From Sphaerosporella brunnea (taxonomy: Eukaryota > Ascomycota > Pezizomycetes > Pezizales > Pyronemataceae): DNA of 64,000 nt. The first letter of the stretch is position 1; each line of letters begins with the position of its first letter. Of this stretch, positions 48,326 through 59,153 are shown piece after piece. The stretch covers positions 33,670-97,669 of the forward strand of contig VXIS01000174.1 of the NCBI GenBank assembly GCA_008704415.1, read 5' to 3'. Below the pieces are notes generated by a model. It did not search any database. It was not told where the DNA came from and saw only the letters and a list, made by a program, of their open reading frames with translations. The translations under genes and the position numbers were made by a program.

Positions 48326-48370
48326 CAGCTCGTTCAGCTCGTTCAGCTCGTTCAGCTCTTTCAGCTCTTT
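48326..48370 (+). repeat. 9-bp minisatellite CAGCTCGTT/CAGCTCTTT
   Basis: Five tandem 9-mers: three CAGCTCGTT then two CAGCTCTTT, in non-coding DNA about 280 bp upstream of VNX1. Confidence 0.9.
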
Positions 48371-48649
48371 CTTTGCCTGGTCTTGCAAGCCCTCGCTGAT
48401 GCGTCAACGGTTAATGCCGATTGGGTAAATACATACTAGTTGAAGCCCGACTGAAAGTGTTGGCTATCTTTCCCGCCCGGCGGAATCGGCGCATGCATTC
48501 GGACACACCCGTCACCGTTCCTCCGTCGCGTCATCCGCCAGTCTAAACATCAATCATCTGCAACCACACCCTCCCCCCCCCCCCCCGCGTGCTGGGCCTG
48601 CTCGTGCTCACTTATAACGCGCTGCTGCCCTCCCTCCTCTTAATCGGCT

Positions 48650-51600
48650 ATGACCCCGAGTTATAAGCACATCACCACATCCGCTGAAAGCAGCTCCGAT
48701 CCACGACTCTCACCGAGAGACTCTCCCAACATGTCTCGTAACGACGGTGCCGAGGATCCATACTCCTCGAGCGCGGCAAGCGGACAGTCGACTGGAACTG
48801 TAAGGAGAGTCGGCGAAACTGAATCCGGCCCCGTTCCCAGTACGTATTACCACAAATCGCTCCCAAAAAGAAAACATCAGTGAACTTCTTGCACCGAACG
48901 TGCTAACTAAAACTTGTGCTTAGGCTCTGTGGAATCGACAAATACGTTCAACACCGCACGTGAACGCACGGGTCAGGAGCACTCGTCGCTGCTGTCCAGA
49001 ACATCTTCGAGATCCTCTCTTCGTGATATTGTAGTGCCGCCTGATAGGAAACCCCGACGACCGGCCAACGTGAGGAGGATCTCGTCTACAGCGCAACCGC
49101 ATAAAGGGTGGGTGAATGGACGTTGTCGCTTTGGTTGCGTAGCTTGCTGACCAGGTGCGCGCTAGACAAGAATTCAGCGCCGAAGACCAGCCGGATGAAA
49201 TCGAAGAGGACCATCGAGCGCGGACCGTGTCGTCTGGCGGCAGCACCGCATATTCTGGGATGAGACGACGATCGCAAATATTGCGACGACGGACAACCCA
49301 GTCTGCTCTACCGAACGTTCAGGACGAATTTGATGAAGAGAGTTCGGACCCAGAGAGCTCCGCTGTGCCCCACTCTAGCGAACAGCCCGATGCTGAAGTG
49401 GAGGAGGGTACAATGAGAGGCGAATCTTACGAACCGAGTGACGCCGGAAGCGCTAACTCTTTCACTTTAAAGGTCACTCATTCTAGCCTCTGAGCCCCCC
49501 CCCCCCCCCGAACTTCCACTGATCTATGTTCAGGACCGGCAACAAGCTATCAATCAGACCCACCCGTTCGGAATCAGGATTTGGAAGCCGGCGCTCTATA
49601 AGAAAAGCAGATCTGTACAGAGAACGGCCGAAGGCGACATTCACTCTGCTCCGGGAGGAAGCGTTGGCAGTATTTTATTCTTTGTCAACATCCTTTGGGT
49701 AGTTTTGTTTGGTTGGTGGATGTCAGCAATCAGTGTGCTAGCTGGTGCCAGCTGCTACTTCTTTTTCTGCAGCTACAGCAACAGACAATACGGTAGAGTA
49801 TTTCTGGGACTAGCGTATTACATTTTTTATCCCTTCGGGCGGTTCGTGGAACTGAAGCAAGAGGAAGCATACGCAGAAGAGGATGAGGGGGAAGGAAGAA
49901 GTATCAGCGAGTACGAGCAATGGCAGGCTGGTGATATAGAGGCAGGCCGGACATTTTTTGGTCCTCACACGCCCAGGTCCATCGTAGGTCGTCGAAGAGA
50001 TAGCATGGACACTGTCAGCGAGGCTGAGTCACTGCTGGGAACCGGAGAGAGGACTGGATTGATCTCCGGCGTCACAAATGGCTCCGAAAGGAAGACGAGA
50101 TTCTTTGGTCGCGGTCAATGGAGCTTTGGGCGGGTTTTGTTTTATGCTTGGTTCTATGGAATAATCGGTGAATTACCCCCCCCCCCCCCCCGCTTGCTTG
50201 ATGTCGTACTTTGCAACTAACTAAACAGCTCCTATGTTGCTTTTGGTTTCCGGAATCTGCTGGCTCCTCGTCTTCTCAATCCCTATGGCTAAGGTTACCT
50301 ACCTGTTGCTCGACCATCTACGGAGACATCCCTTGGCTTTATCATTCCACTCTGACCATACTTGGAGTCGGAGGCCAGGAACCCCATCATCATCGATCCT
50401 TCTGTGTACCTACCGGGCTGTTGGCTGGAAGTACTACAAATACACGGTGGATGGCACCAATATCTTCTTCATCAACCTCCTAACAGTAGTTGTATTCGTC
50501 ATTGTTGATTACTTCGTACTGCGTGGAATGCTTCATTACAGTGGCGTTCTGGCTTCTCCAGCAACGATATTCACCTTGGCGTTGATCTCGGTCATCCCAT
50601 TGGCTTACTTCATCGGACAGGCTGTCGCATCTATCTCGGCCCAGTCCAGCATGGGAATGGGTGCAACGATCAATGCCTTCTTTTCAACAATTGTGGAGGT
50701 CTACTTATACTGCGTCGCCTTGCAGGAAGGCAAGGGCCGCTTGGTCGAGGGAAGTATAATGGGCAGTATCTTTGCCGGTGTCGTGTTGATGCCTGGTGTC
50801 AGTATGTGCTCTGGAGCAATCAAAAGGAAGACTCAACGTTTCAATGCGAAGTCTGCCGGCGTAACCTCAACGATGCTGCTTTTCGCCGTAATAGCTGCTT
50901 TTGCTCCGACACTATTCTATCAGATCTATGGAACGGTTAGTTGCTCTTTCGTGATTTCCGTCCTCATACTTCGTTGTTCCTCATTGATGATATTTTCCAC
51001 GTAGTATGAGCTCAGCTGTCGATCCTGTTCCCCTACGAGCGATCCGTATGAATGCAGAAAATGCGCATTTTCTCAAACGCCGCCAACATACCGCGATGAA
51101 TTTTATCTGCGAGCCATTCAGCCATACACTTGGATTTCAGCCATATTTCTGTTTCTCTCTTATGTGGTTGGTTCGTGGTTCACTCTTCGCACACACGCAG
51201 CCCTTATTTGGCAGACGGGTCCAACCTCGCACGCCCAAAATCCGAGCACGGCTCAGGTGGGCAACCCAGGCGCGGACGGATCGCGGGCCTTTGCGAGATA
51301 TCACGACGGAAACACTGCTCAAGGATACGATCCACGTACTCAGGCGTCAGTCCAAGACTCTCCACTGTATAAACGCGTTCTAGGTCATTCATTAAACAGT
51401 GTGGGCCTTCGGCATGATGGTGCTATGTTGTCGTCTCAAGGGGGAACCGTACATCGGGTACCGCCGCGATCTGCTGGTGACGGCCTTACGCCTGTCCTGG
51501 AGAGCCCAGAGAATGGTTCTCGCCTCGGCCCTGCAAACATTCCCGGCCTGACCAACGAAGAAAATGCGCATTTGGTCCGAGGCGTGGCTGAGGTAGCAGC

Positions 51601-52441
51601 AGCTGCTGCTACAGCTGCAGTGCAAGATGCACAACAAAGTCAAAGTGGAAGAAAAGCCGTCGCGCCGTCAAAACCATCGCTTCCAACAATGCAGTCAGCA
51701 TTGGACGAGGATGTCCCTGTAGGTGCAGAGGCGGCTGATGCTACGGGGGGTCATGACGCCCCCAATTGGGGTCGTTTGAAGAGCTCCATCATACTTTTGG
51801 GAGCCACTATCCTCTATGCAGTCATCGCAGAAATCTTGGTCAACACTGTTGACGTCGTTCTCGAGAACTTCGAGATCGACGAGAAGTTCTTGGGGTTCAC
51901 TCTGTTTGCGTTGGTCCCGAACACCACGGAATTTTTGGTGAGTATATGCCGTCGAATGTATTGCACTGCTAACCAAGAGTCCAGAATGCTATATCATTTG
52001 CCATGAATGGTAACATCGCGCTCAGTATGGAAATTGGCTCCGCATACGCTCTTCAGGTCTGCCTGCTTCAGATACCTGCATTGGTTTTGTTCAGTGCCAT
52101 ATATGGTCCCACCCTGGTGTCCGACGACTTGATCAGCCACACGTTTAGCATGATATTCCCTCAATGGGACCTTGTCACAGTCATCCTCTGCGTGTTCATG
52201 TTGTCGTACGTCTATAGTGAAGGGAAGAGTAATTACTTCAAGGTAGGATGGCCCGGTCGATTCACAAGATCAAGATGCTAAAGTGTACGTGCAGGGCACC
52301 ATTCTACTTCTCAGTTACTTCACCGTAACGATGGGATTCTACTTCAGTTCTTTCGCTCAATCCACCTTCGACGACTCTAGAGCCGTGGCTTTGGGTAGCG
52401 GGAACAAGGGGACAGGCTATTACTTGAGCCATAACCAATGA
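48650..52441 (+). CDS. VNX1: Vacuolar cation/H+ exchanger, VNX1-type CaCA family
   Basis: Membrane antiporter of the Ca/cation exchanger superfamily; yeast Vnx1 exchanges Na+/K+ for H+ at the vacuole. Exons 48650-48839, 48924-49107, 49166-49472, 49534-50167, 50229-50935, 51005-51937, 51985-52242, 52295-52441 give 1119 aa. A long Ser/Arg-rich cytosolic N-terminus (about 270 residues) precedes TM segments. First alpha repeat: MGMGATINAFFSTIVEVYLYCVALQ. Second: FALVPNTTEFLNAISFAMNGNIALSMEIGSAYALQV. A cysteine cluster (CRSCSP...CRKC) lies after the first half, and a ~200-residue polar linker separates the halves. The C-terminus ends in two TMs and a short tail. Introns 3 and 4 each have a C15-C16 run soon after the donor. 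Confidence 0.92.
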
Positions 52442-52745
52442 TTTTTGGTCTGGTGTAGGTTTTTCGGAGCTGGGCTAGTGTTTTGATACCATTCTGCATC
52501 ATGGGTGTTCTCTTTTTTTTTTTTTGTTCGTGGCGTTTATTCTGAGAATTGCACCCCCATAATTACATTGTTACCCCTTCGGAAATTGCCCTAAGACATC
52601 AGAATAGGACCAACAAGAAATATGCGCAAGGCAATTGATGGTTTATGGATAAAATTAGGGAAGAAACGCCCTCAATGACATCATTATGTTCATGAGCCGC
52701 GGTTAGCCATTCGATTGAAGCTATCGATTCGATGCCCATTCAGAC

Positions 52746-53155
52746 TTACAGTCTGCCGTCATGTTCTCCTGGGAGCCTTTCCACTCTCTTCTGTTCCCAG
52801 TTGTCTAGATCCTTAGTAGCCAACCTCTGTCGAGACAAGTTAGTACGCAGCAGCACACTTCGTCGATTCGATCAAAACTAACGTAATACTCCTCGTTCAG
52901 GTCGATCCGTCTACGATCCTGTCCTAGGCCCATTGCCTCTTCCTGGGAGAGCCGCTTCACCTTCCGGTCATGCTTTTCATATCTCAGCGCGGTGGCGGGA
53001 GTGAGGAAGAATGAGCCGGCGACGATTGTAGCAATGAAGGGGAGACCAAAGAGAAGGAACGGGTGCTTGGCCAGATTACGGCGGTAGACGGCGCCGATAC
53101 TCGTATCTCGACCGGAGGAGGAAGGAACAAACTTTTTGGCGGAGAAGGTTGGCAT
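52746..53155 (-). CDS. COX16: Cytochrome c oxidase assembly protein COX16
   Basis: Mitochondrial inner-membrane assembly factor for complex IV. Exons 53155-52883 and 52826-52746 give 117 aa. The start MPTFSAKKF follows family usage rather than the upstream in-frame ATG at 53212. Features: basic N-terminus, HPFLLFGLPFIATIVAGSFFLTPATALRYEKHDRKV (single TM), EEAMGLGQDRRRIDLNEEYYRLATKDLDNWEQKRVERLPGEHDG. Intact. Divergent from the snoRNA host region. Confidence 0.94.
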
Positions 53156-53417
53156 GTTGATTGTTTGTTGTTCATTGTGGAGGTTAGGGTCTGCGCTGAT
53201 TTTCGCCGACAAAGCGGGTAACTAACCTGGCTAAAACCTTTTTTCCCGCCTTATAAATTTCAATCTTTTCACTCCCCGCCTTCTGTACTTCCTTTCCCAT
53301 CGCTTTCTTTCATTATTCCTTTCCCACCGGCCTCGGCGATACTGTGATCACTTCTCAAATGTAGGTTACTCCGTCCCCTCATTTCTCCATTTTTCTCACT
53401 CACACACGCTGCTCCTG

Positions 53418-53504
53418 CTTCAATGATGAGCTATTCGTGTCGCCCCTATCTTACATATTTGTGGTGATTAACACAGTCTTTCCAAACGGACATATCTGAA
53501 GATA
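53418..53504 (+). ncRNA. C/D-box snoRNA candidate 1
   Basis: C box ATGATGA 53423-53429, D box CTGA 53496-53499, C' GTGATTA 53464-53470, D' candidate CTTA 53450-53453. The 10 nt before D' (53440-53449) are complementary to ATAGGGGCGA, which I recall from the conserved 25S rRNA segment near ...GAAAGACTAATCGAACC. Terminal stem is weak. Length and intronic place fit. Confidence 0.5.
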
Positions 53505-53684
53505 CCCTTAGCAGTTGCATTTTGTTCCACATTGCAAACTCATCCTGTGGCTTTTGAACTCATGCTAATATATTTTTTCCAACAACAGAATTATCAACAA
53601 GCTACTCGCCTTGCAACGATCGTCTTTCAGGACGAGCTCACAAGGTAAGCTTGTCTTCCTTTTCACGTATTCCTCGGCAGCATA

Positions 53685-53792
53685 GATTCCTGCGTGATGA
53701 ATAAAATACCATGCTAATGCATAGGGTGGATCCTTCTTCCACTCGGTGATTGAGAAAATTTCGACTTTTCATCTTTCGACTGATCCGGAGTC
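53685..53792 (+). ncRNA. C/D-box snoRNA candidate 2
   Basis: C box GTGATGA 53694-53700 and D box CTGA 53780-53783, with C' GTGATTG about 53746. A 6-bp terminal stem, GATTCC (53685-53690) with GGAGTC (53787-53792), is spaced exactly 3 nt outside both boxes. The 13 nt at 53765-53777, ending 2 nt before the D box, are complementary to GAAAGATGAAAAG of the conserved 5' region of 25S/28S rRNA (recalled). Stem symmetry plus guide match make this the stronger of the two. Confidence 0.62.
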
Positions 53793-54155
53793 TTTGCTGT
53801 CACGTCGTGCTTTATTTTTCCTGCATTTGTTGTCTCGGTGCAATTGCTAATGATTGTGAAGTGATACGGCAGACAGGTCGACAATGTCCGGACGCTTTTG
53901 TGCCCTGTCACTATATCATTCAACGATGTGTGTTCATACTAACTGTGCAGCGCATTCACCGTATAGAGTAGAAATAAAATCCTTTAAAACTTTTCTCATG
54001 ATTCTACTGTGCAAAACGAGTGCATCACTCCATCGGTATCACCACTTGAACCTGAAATATTACACTCAGTGTAGTGGTCCCTTCCTTTCAATTCGTTAAG
54101 AGTAGAGACTCTTTCACTTCATCTACTCAAATGGATATACGCCGATCTTCTATGT

Positions 54156-55234
54156 CTATTCTTGATAATCTGCCAGCTGGTTCGCGTTCCAACTTTGTCA
54201 TTTGTCAGCCACAATCGTGGGAAGAAATATATGCCTGCTGGCAAAGACGAACCTCAAAAATTGTCCAGAGAGATCTTTTTCTGCGCGAAGTGCCAGTTTA
54301 GCGACGACATTGCCTGGTTGCTCGGGCTATGCAGCAGAATAGGCAGTAAGCATCCGCAAAGCAGAAGATAGATACTAATAACGTACCTTCAACAGCTTGC
54401 CTTCCTTATACAGTTCTTGGAACCTCTCATTTCCTTCGCCCATAGCCTCCTTGTGTACAGATCGGATCTGAACCATTCCAAGGTTAGCATATATGTATAT
54501 AGAAAGAGATTTGACCAGAAAACATCACATCATACATCAGTCTGCATCTGCGTGTCGACAACTCCCGGCCTGATGGAGATGGCCGTGATGTTGGGCTCCT
54601 CAGCGGCTATCGTCGCGTTGAGGTGATTCAATGCCGCCTTTGCAGCTCCATAGCAGCCTAGGCGCGTCAGCAAAAGGCTATCTCCGGGCAGAGTTCACTA
54701 AGAAGAAGAGGAAGAATTCACTTACACCAGGCCAGGTAAGGCGTGGTGGCTGCTCCACTCGAGACAAACACAATTCTGCCATGCGATTTCCGCAGATGAG
54801 GGATAGCCGCTTTCGCCTAGTTAAAAAACGCGATATTCGTCAAAATCCTAGCAAAATATGCAGGGGCGAGAAAAAAAAAATACCATTGCAACGGCTCCAA
54901 AGAAGTTGATGTCGAAGTGTTTCTTCCACGCTTCCATGTCGGCATCGGCAACCTTCGCCACAGGATCCAACACTCCGTGGTTCACAATGACCGAATCAGG
55001 TGTCCCAAAAGCATCAATCGCCTTCTTTACAACCTTGTCCGCTGTCTCGTCCTTTGCAACATCGGCCGCCACGTACTCTACACGCCCAGGGTTTGACTGC
55101 TTGATCGCTGCCAAGGGCTCTTCGCTGCGGGAGACAAGGACCAGCTTCGAGGAAGAGTGAAGCAGAAGATACGACACAATAGCCTGGCCCAATCCTCGGG
55201 AAGCTCCTGTGACGATGATCACTGGTGCGCTCAT
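54156..55234 (-). CDS. Short-chain dehydrogenase/reductase
   Basis: NAD(P)-dependent classical SDR resembling yeast YIR035C-type reductases; substrate unknown. Six exons: 55234-54884, 54816-54726, 54657-54536, 54467-54387, 54326-54253, 54192-54156, giving 251 aa. Motifs: cofactor loop TGASRGLG, VNHGVLD (NxG type), active-site Ser in VFVSSGAA, YxxxK as YGAAK, PG motif in IRPGVVDT. The C-terminus is DLSGQFLSWNANQLADYQE, which is conserved in this subgroup and confirms the last two small exons. Intron 1 begins GTATTTTTTTTTT. Gene is intron-dense for its size (5 introns in 1.1 kb). Confidence 0.9.
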
Positions 55235-55594
55235 TCGATATTCGAGGAAAACAAAAAAAAAAAAAAAGGAAAAAAAAGGTGGTAGGTGTTCTGGAGAACT
55301 GAAGTTGCAGGATTGGAAATATTTATAAGGGAACGGAAACAACGGCAATATGTATGACTTCATTCGAATTCAGCTGCGCGGGGACAACCGAACGAAGCGC
55401 TAATATACCCTGACACATCTGTCTAACCAGGTTTCCACACACGAGAGATGGGACTCAAAATGTGCCAATCGCAGGTGCAGACATGCACCGCCCAATTCTC
55501 ACCCAATTCTATTCAACCATAATTCACATGGTCCAAATCTTCATCTAGATGCGACTCTAAAATGTCGGGCCGTCGGGACTGACAAACTTCTCCT
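55235..55594. other. Intergenic SDR / MscS
   Basis: SDR promoter and MscS 3' region. A-run (55253-55267). No gene. Confidence 0.6.
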
Positions 55595-58430
55595 TCACCA
55601 TTGCGGATGGTATCCAATGTTTGGAGGCCGCGTTTGCGCAGGTTTCCGGCGGCCTTGTGTAGGATTGCGATTCAGCAATCCCCGAACCTCCTCCAGTTCT
55701 TCGCGCCGGCTACTCGTGCTATTACCGTCGCCAGCATCGGGCGTAAATTCGTCCACAAAAAGAGAAGGCACATGATGACCAGCCTCAGTGTTTGAGGCAG
55801 GCGATTTTCCCAGGACACCATCATCGTCATGCGAATCGTCTCTGTAATCCCATCTCTTGGTGAGTTTCTCCGCTGCCGCCTTGATCATGTTCTCTCTGGC
55901 AATCTCGTCGGAAATAGCCACTGTATACATTGGTTTTCCTTGTTCGCCAACAGCGGGGTCGCCTATATTACAGATCAGTAAGTTTAGACTAAGGTATCAA
56001 TTCGAGGCTATGGGAACTGTACCAACGCCAGGAGCATATATTGGTATCCTCTTCATGATGGCAACCATTGCCAAAATGAATCGATTGCGTCGCTGGATCA
56101 TTAGCAACTCTGTGATGGTTTCCCGGTACTTGATGTCGATCCGTAGGCTGAGCTTGTCTAAATTGTTGATGCTGACAACTTCAATTTCCAGTTCCGGCTG
56201 GAAATCTCGGCTATTTTCACGAGCAAAGATCAGCAATTCATGCTTCAACTTCTGGATGTCTTCCACAGTGGTATCGTAGCTAATAATCGAGGGTCAGAGC
56301 TTTGAGTCGCATCCATAGCACATGCAATGGAACTTACTGAACAGCAACTGTGAGTTGTTCCTGAATATATTTCGAGCGGGTAATGTTCTCAATAGTCTTG
56401 ATGTTGAGGATGTTGTTTGGAATCTGGGTTGTCTTATTGGTATCCACTCGTTTGAACACTGTGTACAGCAACGATATGTGTTCAACGGTGAACTTTTGGT
56501 CATCAATATCGACCCTACTTTGCTGGTTAGTACGGACAGAGGCTCGCCGTAGAACGCATCGACATACCGGTCCCCGACATCGTAAGGGTCTAGGGCACAA
56601 GTCAACATAATGGTCTACAGCGAGGGTAGCAGGTGCATCCATACGCTTGACGAAGAGAAATATGCAGGATCCGAGTACCTCTTGTGCAGTAATCGCGAAC
56701 ACAAAAGACAAACTGATGAGCACAGTCCCAGCTCCAGCGAGCGTAGTTCCGACGCTAGACTGTTGAGCGACGACAAAAATCAGGACCATGATGACAAATG
56801 CTACAAAGGACAAAACATTGTCTAAAGCACTGATAGCATTATCCTATGGAAATTAGAGATATTACGTGTGATAAGCGCCGTACACTGGTAATACTTACAA
56901 CATCCTGCATGCTCTTAGCAACATCACGGCGCTCGCGGTGAAGTTGGACCGTGTGTAGTATCATTTCATCGAGACTGACATCGCCGTTATCATCTCTATC
57001 GAATGATCTGAAGCATTCCTCTGCTTGAGCTTCTAGTTCTGGGCCCATCACTTCTTTCAAATCGGCAAGGGTCAGTGCGTAGTTGCCTTCCGGCACAAAA
57101 GACATCCATATTCGCTTGGCGAGTGCTTCTGAAAGAGATTTTAGTAACTAAACCGTAAACCCATGTTTAGAGACAACAAACCAGCCGACTTTTTTCTATG
57201 AAGTGCATTCACGGTAAGCGCATAGCAAGATGTCGGATTTAAAACACTTTTATTCCCGGTGACTTCGTGTGCGATGTCGCCCAAGACACTCACGACCTTT
57301 TCCTGCACGAAATGGACATTTCCGAGAAACTGACGCATTGGAGTGGCCGAGCCACTGATTTTCTTCACGCCAGGAATTTCCAGATAAGCGTGGATGAGGT
57401 AATCTTCCTCAGCGAATTCAGAGAAATCAGGGAACAAGCTTCTTGATACCTCCAATAGCGAGGCCAACAATCTGACATTTTCCTTGTTGGTCTGGATACG
57501 TTGAGCGAATTGCCTTCTGTGATAGTCGACCGAGACGATCTGAATGATGAGTTTCTCCGCGAGCCATATGATCGAAGATACCAGGCACGACATCAGTACT
57601 TTGTTCAGACGAGATTGCCAATCTTGGATATGGCCAGCTCTATCTGGCGGCAAGTCGCGGTTCCTGGTCATCAGAGGAAGAAATGAACACAAACTTGCGA
57701 CTGCCCATCCGACGAACGACAATTGCAATTCCAATGCCTTCAGCACTAGAGAGTACCTGCAGACGTGTAAACGGCCGGTTAACCACTATGCTATGCGGGC
57801 GGTAGGATTTGTAGTTACTTTTTGACAGCACTGTTTACTCCGCCCACTAAGGTCTGAAAAACCATGGGTATTGCCTTTGAAACGAGCTTCGATACCCAAA
57901 GGGAGCACCAAACTATCTCAAGCTAGCCCACGAATCAGTCACACCTCTCTATTCAACGGTGCACTGGTGCTACTCACCCAGGTGAAGAACCATAACATCC
58001 GCACTCCACCGATGGTTGCATTGGGAGCAGCAAAGATGCTAACCAGAAGGGGGACCAAGAAGCACAGCCCCAGCGGGACGATGTAAACCAAATAACGAGT
58101 AATAATTGAAAAGTGCAGGATTTTGTCATAAAATCTGCCCATCGTCGTCAACGCTCCTTCCTCCTCCAAGAGGGCAGATTCATGGATTGTTCTCCGCCGG
58201 CCTCGGAACATATTGTCGGTGGGGACATCTTTGACGACGGTGTGACTGGGTGGGTAGTCGGCCAAGGTTTGGCCCTCTCTTCGAGAGCTTGTGCTGACAT
58301 TGGTGGTGATTGGTGCAAGTGGAATGTTGATGATATGCTCGTCGTTTGCGGGCTGCCTGCAAGGCTCGTTCATATTGCTGTGCAGAGGGAGAAAGCCCTC
58401 GTCCCTGGGAGATGTTGGGGGTCTAGCCAT
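55595..58430 (-). CDS. MscS-type mechanosensitive channel with EF hand
   Basis: Fungal organelle or ER channel of the Msy1/Msy2 type, opened by membrane tension and possibly tuned by Ca. Nine exons: 58430-57978, 57922-57819, 57756-57182, 57128-56899, 56843-56645, 56589-56568 (22 nt), 56514-56338, 56279-56023, 55962-55595, giving 794 aa. The N-terminus is polar, followed by several TM segments (FSIITRYLVYIVPLGLCFLVPLLVSIFA; LEIVWCSLWVSKLVSKAIPMVFQTLVG). An EF hand follows (CFRSFDRDDNGDVSLDEMI), then the MscS pore region with VLSFVAFVIMVLIFVVAQQSS and [46 protein letters not shown]. The beta domain is FTVEHISLLYTVFKRVDTNK. The C-terminal tail is acidic and Arg-rich. Confidence 0.92.
56568..56589 (-). 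other. 22-nt MscS microexon
   Basis: Encodes HPYDVGDR, the invariant turn after the MscS pore helix. It is bounded by CCCTAG and GTATGT, and both joins restore frame. Confidence 0.88.
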
Positions 58431-59072
58431 TTAAATGATGAAAGAATGATAGCTCATATGTGCAAATAGAAAGACGGGAATCTGTCGATCTCGAACGAAA
58501 GTGGGAAAAACGAAAGTGGAACTTCCCGAAGTGAAACTGGAGCTAAAGAGCGAGTGTCCTGCTGCAGGATGAGGTAGTTGTGCAGAACGCCGGGGGGGGG
58601 GCAATGAGTTGGAGATCCGCGAATCTCGAGGACGGGAAAAAGTCGTATGTGGAGCAGGAATACGACGATGAGACTCTTGGGCTTCACAGGTTCCTTTTTT
58701 AGCGCTTTCGATTGTCGCAAGGAGCAACCCTAGGAGCATGACCGTTTTACGTCCCTTGGCACCCGATTTCTCGGTCCATGCAAGCGCTGAAGATGATATG
58801 TACTCCATCCGCCGATTTCACGGATCATCATGATCTGTCACTGACAATCTATCGCGCTGACTCAGCGTCATTTATCAGATTTTTCTATTTTTTATTTTAA
58901 CTTTTTTGGGTGGGTTACCGTAGAATGCTTTATATACCGCGCAGTGGCACAGTCACTTCGCCACTGCGCGGTATACGGAATTCTATGGTAGGTTTATGGG
59001 TGTCCTCATCTAAGTTGAACCAGCGTACTGAATCAACCGCCCTACAACTTCAACGAACTTCTCAGACTTAGC
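58431..59072. other. Intergenic region with hairpin
   Basis: MscS promoter on one side. A 125-codon minus-strand ORF (58431-58808) overlaps the presumed leader and lacks any family signature. A perfect hairpin is listed separately. Confidence 0.5.
58933..58975. repeat. Perfect 16-bp inverted repeat with 11-nt loop
   Basis: TATACCGCGCAGTGGC at 58933-58948 and its exact complement at 58960-58975. Weaker pairing extends outward: TACCGTAGAAT on the left against TACCATAGAAT (complement strand) on the right, so the whole palindrome covers about 58916-58990. Confidence 0.9.
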
Positions 59073-59153
59073 TTGAACCTTGTGCTCGGTCCCAGGCCTG
59101 GTCTTCGTCTGTTCACCGCTACCGCATGTCGGCAGCTCCACAGCCTTTGTCTC

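Larger units (their letters stand above)
46295..48649. other. 2.35-kb intergenic region RPT6-VNX1
   Basis: No supported gene. The longest ORFs (plus 46589-47029, minus 46815-47288) overlap antisense and show no recognisable domain. Contains a GGT microsatellite, a 9-bp minisatellite, GGTACC/AAGTACT motifs (48020-48115) and C14 at 48573-48586. Confidence 0.5.
53300..53950 (+). ncRNA. Probable non-coding snoRNA host gene
   Basis: No coding frame, yet good intron signals: donor GTAGGT at 53361 with branch GCTAAT at 53564 and acceptor AACAG ending 53588; donor GTAAGC at 53645 with branch GCTAAT at 53846 and acceptor GGCAG ending about 53872. Each predicted intron (both about 228 bp) holds one C/D-box snoRNA. 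The 56-bp middle exon has no conserved frame. Transcript ends are guesses. Possible further intron ending CTAACTGTGCAG at about 53952. Confidence 0.55.

Noticed and set aside
53995..54060. ATGATT...CTGA as a third snoRNA in the host region
   Set aside because: C box deviates (ATGATTC), no terminal stem and no rRNA match seen.
57770..57818. CATAGTGGTTAAC (minus strand) resembling a tRNA D-arm
   Set aside because: Lies in an MscS intron and lacks acceptor stem, anticodon arm and T-arm. No complete tRNA was found anywhere in the window by eye.
58431..58808. 125-codon minus-strand ORF upstream of MscS
   Set aside because: Probably leader DNA; the channel's own start at 58430 fits the exon and the ORF has no family signature.
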